From: an uncultured Eubacteriales bacterium | GTDB lineage: Bacteria; Bacillota; Clostridia; Oscillospirales; Oscillospiraceae | Length of the DNA: 64,000 nucleotides | Direction of reading: 5' to 3' | Assembly: GCA_900079765.1 (NCBI GenBank) | Contig: LT599017.1 | Span: 2,883,766-2,947,765, forward strand | Part shown: positions 57,922-64,000 of the stretch, in pieces | Layout: every line of letters starts with the position of its first letter | Position numbering within the stretch: position 1 is the stretch's first letter | The notes under the pieces: model-generated | Told to the model about the DNA's origin: nothing | Database searches by the model: none | The model's input: only the letters and a program-made list of their open reading frames with translations | Translations under genes and position numbers: made by a program

Positions 57922-59034
57922 ATGTCCATGCTATCTCACACCACCAGAGCCTGGGGCTCCCCCAGCCGCTATGTCCAAGGCCGCGACGAGCTCAGCAACA
58001 TGAAGAAGCACACCGACATCTACGGCAAGAAGGTGTTCTTCCTCATCGACGCGTTCTTCTACGATTCCTTTGCCGCCAAGTTCTCTGCCCTCTACGCCGG
58101 GAGCGAGAATGAGATTCTGTGTGAGAAGTTTGGCGGCCAAACTACCGAGGCCGAGATCCTCCGCTGCACAGACGTGGCGGCAGACCTAACGCCCGACGTG
58201 GTGGTAGGCATCGGCGGCGGCAAGACAATGGACACTGCCAAAGCCGTGGCTGATAACTACGGCGCGGCCACCGTTATCATCCCGACTACCGCCTCTACGG
58301 ATGCGCCCGCCATGGGTCTCTCGGTCATCTACACCGAGGAGGGCGAGCACATCGGCGCCCGCCACTATAAGAAGAACCCCGACCTCGTACTGCTGGACAC
58401 CGAGGTTATCGCTAAGGCCCCCGTCCGTTTCCTGGTTGCTGGTATGGGCGATGCGCTGGCCACTTTTCCCGAGTGCCGCGCCAACGAACAGTCTTTCTCC
58501 CCCAACTACGTAAACTCCGGCTACCGCCAGACTGTGGCGGGCTATGTTATCTCCCAGGCCTGCCATGAGGTCATCCTCTCCAAGGGTGTCAGCGCCTACC
58601 ACTCCGCCAAGCTGGGTCTGTGCACTCCCGACCTGGAGGATGTGGTGGAGGCCAACACCCTCCTCTCCGGCCTGGGGGTGCAGAATACCTCCTGCGCCGG
58701 AGCCCACTCCATCGCGGAGGGCATCACCGTCCTTCCTCCCTGCGCCCGCCTCCTCCACGGCGAGGTGGTGGCTTTCGGCGTGCTGGTGCAGCTCATCGTC
58801 GAGGGGGCAGAGTCCGAGGAGCTCGACCAGCTCTATACCTTCTTCAACACCGTGGGGTTGCCAACCACCTTCGAGGACCTCGGCATCCCCGACGCCACAG
58901 AGGCCGACATCATGGCGGTAGCCGAGGCCTCTATGCGCTCCTACTGGGACGTGGAGCCCTTCCCCGTTACCCCCCGGATGGTCTTTGACGGCATCATGCT
59001 GGCAAACACCCTGGGCAAGCTCAAGAAGAACTAA
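57922..59034 (+). CDS. Glycerol dehydrogenase-like enzyme
   Basis: 370 residues, iron/zinc-containing alcohol dehydrogenase of the GldA group. NAD loop VVVGIGGGKTMDTAKAVAD, IPTTASTDAPAMGLSVIY, and metal ligands Asp (about 175, GMGDALATF), His in GAHSIAEG and His in LLHGEVVAFG. GldA-like enzymes oxidise glycerol and other vicinal diols or polyols. AGGAGG precedes the ATG; a 68-base gap after the cupin gene contains no strong terminator. It could act on the imported polyol or on a cleavage product. Confidence 0.9.
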   Translation: MSMLSHTTRAWGSPSRYVQGRDELSNMKKHTDIYGKKVFFLIDAFFYDSFAAKFSALYAGSENEILCEKFGGQTTEAEILRCTDVAADLTPDVVVGIGGGKTMDTAKAVADNYGAATVIIPTTASTDAPAMGLSVIYTEEGEHIGARHYKKNPDLVLLDTEVIAKAPVRFLVAGMGDALATFPECRANEQSFSPNYVNSGYRQTVAGYVISQACHEVILSKGVSAYHSAKLGLCTPDLEDVVEANTLLSGLGVQNTSCAGAHSIAEGITVLPPCARLLHGEVVAFGVLVQLIVEGAESEELDQLYTFFNTVGLPTTFEDLGIPDATEADIMAVAEASMRSYWDVEPFPVTPRMVFDGIMLANTLGKLKKN

Positions 59035-59065
59035 CTTCCATCTTTTCTTTTAGGAGGTAAGAACG

Positions 59066-60085
59066 ATGAAAGCCATCCAGTACTCCGCCGCCCGTACCTT
59101 TTCCGTGGTTGAAGTCGAAAAGCCCGTGCCCGCCCCTCATCAGGTGGTCATCCGGGTGAAGGCCTGCGGCATCTGCAAGACCGACCTGAGCATCCATGAC
59201 GGCAGTTTCCTCGCCCAGTTTCCCCTCATCAACGGCCACGAGTTTGCCGGTGTGATCGACAGCGTGGGCAGCGCCGTTACCGAGTGGAAACCCGGTGACC
59301 GCGTCACCGCCGACAACACCGAGCTGTGCGGCTACTGCGACGCCTGCCGCGCCGACAAACCCCTCTACTGCGAAAACTTTGACAGCCATGGCTGCAACAT
59401 GTCGGGCGGCTTTGCCGAGTATGTGCTCATCAACCACGACAAGGTCTTCCCCATCAGCGACAAGCTGAGCTTTGAGCAGGCCACCTTTACCGAGCCCACC
59501 GCCTGCGCCGTCCACGGGGTGGACCGCATCGCCCCCAGGTTTGGGGACAGTGTCCTCATGTTCGGCGCGGGGCCCACCGGCATCATCCTGGCCCAGCTCC
59601 TCCGCCGGGCCGGGGCGGGACGCATGGTCATCGCGGACCCCCACGCCGACAAGCTGGATATCCTGCGCAAATACGGCTTTGAGGACCTGGTGGTTATCGA
59701 CAAGGCTGACCCCGCCAAGCACACCGCTGAGATCAAAAGGCTCCAGCCCAAGGGGTTCGACATCGTCATCGAGGCCACCGGCTCGGCGGGCGTGTTTGAG
59801 CGATGCTTCGACTTCGTCCACATGGGCAGCAAGATCGTGGCCTACGGCGTGTGCGCCGCCGACGCTAAGGTGAGCGTCAGCCCCTACGACATTTTCAGCC
59901 AGGAGTACACCATCTTAGGCTCCTTCGCCCAGACCCATTGCTTCGGCCGGGCTCTGGAGTACCTGGAGAGCGGTGTGGTGCAGGTGGATGAGCTCATCTC
60001 CCACCGTCTCCCCCTGGAGGGCTACGGTGAGGGCCTGAAGCTCATCATGGGTAAGAAGGCCAAAAAAATCATTATCAATCCCTAA
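59066..60085 (+). CDS. Zinc-dependent polyol dehydrogenase (MDR family)
   Basis: 339 residues. Catalytic zinc: CGICKTDLSIHDG and GHEFAGVIDSVG; structural zinc lobe CGYCDACRADKPLYC; Rossmann motif LMFGAGPTGIILAQLLRRAG. Resembles arabinitol/ribitol/sorbitol-type dehydrogenases. TAGGAGG precedes the ATG. Last gene of the importer operon, followed by a hairpin. It is one of three MDR enzymes in the locus (with those at 41057 and 50719), which suggests oxidations at different carbons or of different substrates. Confidence 0.9.
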   Translation: MKAIQYSAARTFSVVEVEKPVPAPHQVVIRVKACGICKTDLSIHDGSFLAQFPLINGHEFAGVIDSVGSAVTEWKPGDRVTADNTELCGYCDACRADKPLYCENFDSHGCNMSGGFAEYVLINHDKVFPISDKLSFEQATFTEPTACAVHGVDRIAPRFGDSVLMFGAGPTGIILAQLLRRAGAGRMVIADPHADKLDILRKYGFEDLVVIDKADPAKHTAEIKRLQPKGFDIVIEATGSAGVFERCFDFVHMGSKIVAYGVCAADAKVSVSPYDIFSQEYTILGSFAQTHCFGRALEYLESGVVQVDELISHRLPLEGYGEGLKLIMGKKAKKIIINP

Positions 60086-60093
60086 CTCTTCGT

Positions 60094-60136
60094 GGAGCGG
60101 CGGCCTATGCAGGCTGCCGCTCCTTCATAATTTTAT
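60094..60136 (+). terminator. Terminator of the importer operon
   Basis: GGAGCGGC pairs with GCCGCTCC, with an inner GGCC/GGC pairing, then TTCATAATTTTAT. Confidence 0.75.
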
Positions 60137-60255
60137 AAGGTTTCCTTTCAGATGCGGGAAAACCTTTTCCCCCCGTGGATAAGAGAACGGACCAGTCAGG
60201 ATGCCTCCAGCGCATATTAACTTAAATTTAATATTCCCACCCGGGAATTCTATGA

Positions 60256-60292
60256 TATAATAATTTTAACGTGTCCATATATGGCGGACACG
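60256..60292 (+). promoter_or_regulatory. Upstream region of the DUF368 gene with inverted repeat
   Basis: TATAAT at 60256-60261 is a good -10 without a clear -35. CGTGTCC (60270-60276), nine bases, GGACACG (60286-60292) is a perfect 7-bp inverted repeat at the expected start of the transcript. The rest of 60137-60335 has no gene. Confidence 0.5.
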
Positions 60293-60335
60293 AGGAAAAC
60301 GCCAATTAAACGATAGATAACAAAGGAATTGCATT

Positions 60336-61217
60336 ATGACGGAACATGATTCTTCTCCCCACAGCGCCCGCAGCCCTGCGGCCAGGTTCTTCCGCCGCTT
60401 TTTTATGGGATTGGTCATCGGCATTGCCTGTATTACGCCGGGCCTGTCCGGAGGCATGATCGCCGCCTCCGCCGGCCTGTACGAGCCGGGGCTTCACGCC
60501 CTCACTCACCTGCATAAGGACTTCCGCCGGGGTTTCCATTTCCTCTTCCCCTTGGGCCTGGGCGGGCTGACGGGCATCATTCTCTTCAGCAACCTGATGA
60601 AAATTCTGATGGTCCGGGCACCAACCACGGTTTTATACGTCTTCCTCGGCCTCGTGGCGGGCAGCATCCCCTCCTTCCTCCAGGAGGCAAACGCCAAGGG
60701 CTTTCGCAAGCGCTGGCTGGGGGTGAGCCTTGCCACCTTTGCTCTCGCCTTCTCTGTGGAGCTTTTGGTAGGCCGGGTCCTGCCCCCCGCGGGCTTGCCG
60801 CTAAACTCGATGACCGCCCTCCTGGGCGGCGCGGTTATCGCAGTGGGTACGGTGATCCCTGGCATCAGCTCTTCCTTTCTCCTCATACAGCTTGGCATCT
60901 ACGAGCCGTTTTTGGAGGCCCTCACCACCTTCGACATCCCCATCCTCTTCTTCGTAGCGGTGGGGTGCGGCAGCGTGGCCTTGGTACTGGTCTTCGCGGC
61001 GGACTGGGTTTTCAAGCGGTTCCACGGCGTGGCGTACTACGCGGTGCTGGGCTTTCTGGCCGGGTCGGTGGTGGCAGTCTTTCCCGGCTTTGCCAAGGGG
61101 ATCTGGGCCGTAGTGGATCTGCTGCTCTTCGCGCTCAGCGCTTTCGGGTGCTGGCAGCTGATGAGACGGACCCCGCCGGACCATGGAGAAACAGTTTCTG
61201 TGCAAGATAGTCATTGA
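60336..61217 (+). CDS. DUF368 family undecaprenyl-phosphate carrier
   Basis: 293 residues with about eight to nine membrane helices. GLVIGIACITPGLSGGMIA near the N-terminus and GAVIAVGTVIPGISSSFLLIQLGIYE in the second half form the duplicated P-G-x-S motif of DUF368. Members (PopT) have been reported to return undecaprenyl phosphate to the cytoplasmic face for envelope synthesis. AAAGGA precedes the ATG. The phosphate transporter pit follows in the same direction with its own promoter. Confidence 0.88.
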   Translation: MTEHDSSPHSARSPAARFFRRFFMGLVIGIACITPGLSGGMIAASAGLYEPGLHALTHLHKDFRRGFHFLFPLGLGGLTGIILFSNLMKILMVRAPTTVLYVFLGLVAGSIPSFLQEANAKGFRKRWLGVSLATFALAFSVELLVGRVLPPAGLPLNSMTALLGGAVIAVGTVIPGISSSFLLIQLGIYEPFLEALTTFDIPILFFVAVGCGSVALVLVFAADWVFKRFHGVAYYAVLGFLAGSVVAVFPGFAKGIWAVVDLLLFALSAFGCWQLMRRTPPDHGETVSVQDSH

Positions 61218-61242
61218 AATGCGTGGACAAACCCGTTATACT
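61214..61242 (+). promoter_or_regulatory. Sigma-A promoter of pit-DUF47
   Basis: TTGAAA (61214-61219), 17-base spacer, TATACT (61237-61242); the TGA stop of the DUF368 gene lies inside the -35. Confidence 0.8.
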
Positions 61243-61309
61243 ACCAAAGGAGCCTGTAGCCAAACACCGCTGCGGACTTGAATAAAGAAAGATAGAAGGA
61301 GCATAGCGG

Positions 61310-62359
61310 ATGATCGACTTTGCCAGTTTCCTCTCCCAGCTTGTACAAAACCCGATGCTGCTGGTCACGGTGATTCTTACTCTGGCCGTCATTCTCGTAA
61401 ACGGCTGGACTGACGCGCCAAACGCCATCGCCACCGCCATTTCCACCCGGGCTATCGCCCCCCGGCCTGCCATCATCATGGCCGCGGTCTTTAACTTCCT
61501 GGGTATTTTGGTTATGACCACCATCAACAAGACGGTGGCGGAGACCATTTATAACATGGTGGACTTCGGCAACAACTCTCACGAGGCCCTGGTGGCCCTG
61601 TGCGCCGCTATGGTGGCCATCGTACTCTGGGCGGTGGCGGCCTGGGTATTCGGCATCCCTACCAGCGAGAGCCACGCCCTCATCGCCGGACTCACCGGCG
61701 CGGCCATCGCCATGCATGGCGGCCTCTCAGGCGTCAACGGCAGCGAGTGGGTCAAGGTGATTTATGGCCTTGTGCTCTCCACCCTTTTAGGCTTTGCCTT
61801 GGGTTTTGTGGTGGTCAAGCTGATTGAGCTGCTTTTCCGTCGGGCGAACCGGAAGAAGACCAACGGTTTCTTTCAGAAAGCTCAGGTGGGCGGCGCGGCG
61901 GCCATGGCCTTTATGCATGGCGCGCAGGACGGGCAGAAATTCATCGGCGTGTTCCTGCTGGGCATGGCCCTCGCCAACGGTCAGGCCGACGCGGCCACCT
62001 TCACCATTCCCATTTGGCTCATCCTGCTATGCTCCATCGTTATGGGCCTGGGCACCTCCATCGGCGGTTACCGCATCATCAAGGCAGTGGGTATGGACAT
62101 GGTAAAGCTGGAGACTTACCAGGGCTTTGCCGCTGATATTGCCGGCGCGGGCTGTCTGCTCATCTCCTCGCTCACCGGTATCCCGGTCTCTACCACCCAC
62201 ACCAAGACCACCGCCATCATGGGTGTGGGCGCGGCCAAGCGCATACGCAGCGTGGACTGGAGCGTGGTTCGGGAGATGGTTCTCACCTGGGTGCTCACCT
62301 TCCCCGGCTGCGGCCTCATCGGTTTCATCATCGCCAAGATCTTCGTTGCGCTCCTCTAA
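61310..62359 (+). CDS. pit: Low-affinity inorganic phosphate transporter (Pit)
   Basis: 349 residues, PHO4 family. Duplicated signature: VNGWTDAPNAIATAISTRAI in the first half and the matching second copy around AAAMAFMHGAQDGQKFIGV, with ISSLTGIPVSTTHTKTTAIMGVG near the C-terminus. Carries metal-phosphate in symport with protons. AGAAGGAG precedes the ATG. Its usual DUF47 partner is the next gene. Confidence 0.93.
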   Translation: MIDFASFLSQLVQNPMLLVTVILTLAVILVNGWTDAPNAIATAISTRAIAPRPAIIMAAVFNFLGILVMTTINKTVAETIYNMVDFGNNSHEALVALCAAMVAIVLWAVAAWVFGIPTSESHALIAGLTGAAIAMHGGLSGVNGSEWVKVIYGLVLSTLLGFALGFVVVKLIELLFRRANRKKTNGFFQKAQVGGAAAMAFMHGAQDGQKFIGVFLLGMALANGQADAATFTIPIWLILLCSIVMGLGTSIGGYRIIKAVGMDMVKLETYQGFAADIAGAGCLLISSLTGIPVSTTHTKTTAIMGVGAAKRIRSVDWSVVREMVLTWVLTFPGCGLIGFIIAKIFVALL

Positions 62360-62386
62360 TGAGATTTTTACTAAGGATGTGAAGAA

Positions 62387-63007
62387 ATGTCAAAGAAAAA
62401 CAGCCCTTATTTTGATGATTTTATCGCTATGGCGGAGTTCTCCTGCCAGGCGGCGGAGTATCTGCACAAAGTGATGACGGACTACCGGCCCGACACCCTG
62501 GACCAGCGCCGGGAGGAGATGCACCAGATCGAGCACACCGCCGACGCGGCCAAGCACAGCATGATGGCCCGTCTGAACAAGGAGTTTGTCACCCCCATCG
62601 ACCGGGAAGACATCATTCAGCTTGCCAACGAGCTGGACAACGTGACCGACAAAATCGACGATATCCTGATCCGTATGTATATGTACAACATCAAGGCGGT
62701 CCGCCCGGCGGCCATTGCCTTTACCGATGTGATCGTCCGCTGCTGCAGAGCCCTGCAGCTGGCAATTACGGAATTCCCCAACTTTCAGCGATCCAACACC
62801 CTCATTCCCGCCATCATCAACGTGAACACCGCCGAGGAAGAAGGGGATAGCCTCTATATGGACGCTGTGCGCGACCTCTATCAGAGCGTTTCCAACCCCA
62901 TCGAGGTCACCGCCTGGAGCGAGCTCTTCGACCGGCTGGAGGACTGCTGTGATGCCTGCGAGCACGTGGCAGACAGCATGGAGATCATCGTACTGAAAAA
63001 CTCCTAA
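62387..63007 (+). CDS. DUF47 (PhoU-like) Pit accessory protein
   Basis: 206 residues, all helical, resembling PhoU. YFDDFIAMAEFSCQAAEYLHKVM, IEHTADAAKHSMMARLNKEFVTPIDREDIIQLANELDNVTDKIDDI (in parts) and the C-terminal LEDCCDACEHVADSMEIIVLKNS are typical of DUF47/YkaA proteins. They are encoded beside Pit in many bacteria and are thought to modulate it. AAGGATG precedes the ATG, 27 bases after pit. Confidence 0.92.
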   Translation: MSKKNSPYFDDFIAMAEFSCQAAEYLHKVMTDYRPDTLDQRREEMHQIEHTADAAKHSMMARLNKEFVTPIDREDIIQLANELDNVTDKIDDILIRMYMYNIKAVRPAAIAFTDVIVRCCRALQLAITEFPNFQRSNTLIPAIINVNTAEEEGDSLYMDAVRDLYQSVSNPIEVTAWSELFDRLEDCCDACEHVADSMEIIVLKNS

Positions 63008-63016
63008 TTTTTGCGC

Positions 63017-63054
63017 AAAAAGGACCTGCTGAATACTCAGCAGGTCCTTTTTCT
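63017..63054. terminator. Bidirectional terminator
   Basis: AAAAAGGACCTGCTGA pairs with TCAGCAGGTCCTTTTT around ATAC; serves the convergent DUF47 and SDR genes. Confidence 0.95.
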
Positions 63055-63064
63055 ATCTTAAATT

Positions 63065-63841
63065 TTACACCAGGGTAAAGCCGCCGTCCACCACAATGAA
63101 TTGGCCGGTGACATAGGAGCAGCCCTCGCTGGAGAGGAAGAGCACCGGGCCGTTCAGCTCGCCCCGGGCTCCGGGGCGGGAGGCAGGGGTGAGAGCGTTG
63201 TACATCTGCATGAACCCCTCATGCTTAAAGAGGGTATCCGCCGTCATCTCAGACTCGAAAAGGCCGGGCCCCACAGCGTTGACCGTGATGCCGTAGAACG
63301 CGTAGGAGGCCGCCATGCCCGTGGTCAGGCCCAGTACCGCCGCCTTAGAGGTATTATAGACGTGGCGGACCAGGGCTGACTCCTTGTCGGCCACCACGGC
63401 GTTGACCGACGCGGTGTTCACAATCCTGCCGTAGCCCTTTTCCTTCATGTGGGGTACCACGTACTTGCTCATAAGAAAGATGCCCTTCACGTTGATGTCC
63501 ATGGATGCGTCCCACTGCTTTGTCGTCAGTTCCTCTACCGAGCCACCCTGGGCAACCCCGGCGTTGTTAAAGAGAATGTCGACCTTCCCGTAGTGGGCGA
63601 GGACGGCATCCACCGCGGTCTTCACGCTCTCCTCGTCGGACACGTCGCAGGCGACGGCGAAGGCCTGTCCCCCAGCGGCCTCGATCTCGGCCACCACGGC
63701 ATCCAGCTTTTCCTTCCTCCGGGCGAGGAGGGCCACGGCGGCCCCGTGCGCTGCATAGGCCCTGGCGGCGTCGGCCCCCAGTCCGCTGGAGGCGCCGGTA
63801 ATGACGGCCACACGGCCGGTAAAATCAAAAAGGTTACTCAT
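63065..63841 (-). CDS. SDR-family oxidoreductase
   Basis: 258 residues from an ATG at 63841. Classical short-chain dehydrogenase: cofactor motif TGASSGLGADAARAY, NNAG at about 90, catalytic Ser in NTASVNAV, Tyr-x-x-x-Lys in VYNTSKAAVLG, and C-terminal VTGQFIVVDGGFTLV. SDRs of this type oxidise or reduce sugars, sterols or acyl chains; 7-alpha-hydroxysteroid dehydrogenases and gluconate 5-dehydrogenases look similar, and I cannot decide between them. The AGGAG lies 12 bases from the ATG, a longish spacing. Confidence 0.88.
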   Translation of the reverse strand: MSNLFDFTGRVAVITGASSGLGADAARAYAAHGAAVALLARRKEKLDAVVAEIEAAGGQAFAVACDVSDEESVKTAVDAVLAHYGKVDILFNNAGVAQGGSVEELTTKQWDASMDINVKGIFLMSKYVVPHMKEKGYGRIVNTASVNAVVADKESALVRHVYNTSKAAVLGLTTGMAASYAFYGITVNAVGPGLFESEMTADTLFKHEGFMQMYNALTPASRPGARGELNGPVLFLSSEGCSYVTGQFIVVDGGFTLV

Positions 63842-63914
63842 AAATAGTAACAACTCCTTTTATTATTTATATCCCTATTATACCAGTTCTCTTTTAAAAG
63901 TCAACACCGTGCTG

Positions 63915-63973
63915 CAAAAAAGACAGCGGGCAAACAGGGCATTCCTTAAAGCCCTATTTTTTGCCCGCTGTCT
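63915..63973 (-). terminator. Terminator of a gene beyond the right edge
   Basis: AGACAGCGGGCAAA pairs with TTTGCCCGCTGTCT, with an inner AGGGC/GCCCT stem; on the minus strand TTTTTT follows (63915-63920). This suggests a leftward gene ending past base 64000. A plus-side CGCTTTTATTT could also serve the other strand. Confidence 0.7.
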
Positions 63974-64000
63974 CGCTTTTATTTATAGTTTGCCTACGGC

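Overview
The window looks like a chromosomal segment from a spore-forming, GC-rich Clostridia member, most likely of the Oscillospiraceae (Flavonifractor/Lawsonibacter/Intestinimonas-like). That placement is inference. It rests on high-GC codon use with AAGGAG-type ribosome binding sites, Firmicutes-type promoters, SpoVT and a SpoIIQ-like M23 protein behind sporulation-type promoters, a CIRCE element, SLH-domain protein, MtaB, DegV and DUF6514 proteins. No tRNA, rRNA, CRISPR array, prophage or transposase was seen.

Layout. 1-11900 is mostly housekeeping: the 3' end of a DHHW/AlgX-like protein, an MFS carrier, a thyA-DUF523-folA-Nudix operon read leftward, a FUSC-like membrane protein, mtaB, an HPr-like protein without the catalytic His, a YfbR-type nucleotidase, an ACT plus UPF0210 pair, a LytTR-DUF3021 pair and pgi. 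12000-19850 holds a small P-loop protein, a divergent AraC/MFS pair, rplM-rpsI behind a consensus promoter, a second His-less HPr-like protein, htpG under an extended CIRCE, and a DUF815 ATPase. 19900-26200 is a leftward operon: TetR, membrane-fusion protein, MacB-type ATPase and permease, SLH protein. Its promoter spacer is a perfect palindrome. 26400-27900 holds spoIIQ-like and spoVT.

28000-38000 is an accessory block: a heterodimeric ABC exporter preceded by a short leader ORF with an attenuator-like hairpin, flanked by a decayed copy of the neighbouring LytTR response-regulator gene; the intact regulator/GHKL kinase pair; a domain-swapped, doubly membrane-anchored GH3 enzyme; and degV. 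Around 39070-40070 two nearly identical copies of a DUF6514 gene face away from each other as an imperfect inverted duplication.

40100-60100 is dominated by a carbohydrate island: a nitroreductase, a polyol-type dehydrogenase and a VOC protein, a GntR regulator, a seven-gene catabolic operon (phosphotriesterase-like lactonase, shikimate-dehydrogenase-like, 2-hydroxyacid dehydrogenase, FGGY kinase, KDPG-type aldolase, epimerase, SMP-30 lactonase), a divergent dehydrogenase, and an Rbs-type ABC importer followed by a cupin phosphoglucose isomerase, a glycerol-dehydrogenase-like enzyme and another polyol dehydrogenase. Together these suggest import, oxidation at polyol/ketose level, lactone opening, phosphorylation and aldol cleavage of an unidentified sugar, polyol or sugar acid. 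60300-63900 holds a DUF368 undecaprenyl-phosphate carrier, Pit phosphate transporter with its DUF47 partner, and an SDR enzyme.

The most promising things for follow-up are the uncharacterised sugar pathway, the leader-ORF/attenuator ahead of the ABC exporter and its flanking regulator remnant, and the inverted DUF6514 pair. Intergenic and gene boundaries were read by eye; family names come from recognisable motifs, not from a search.
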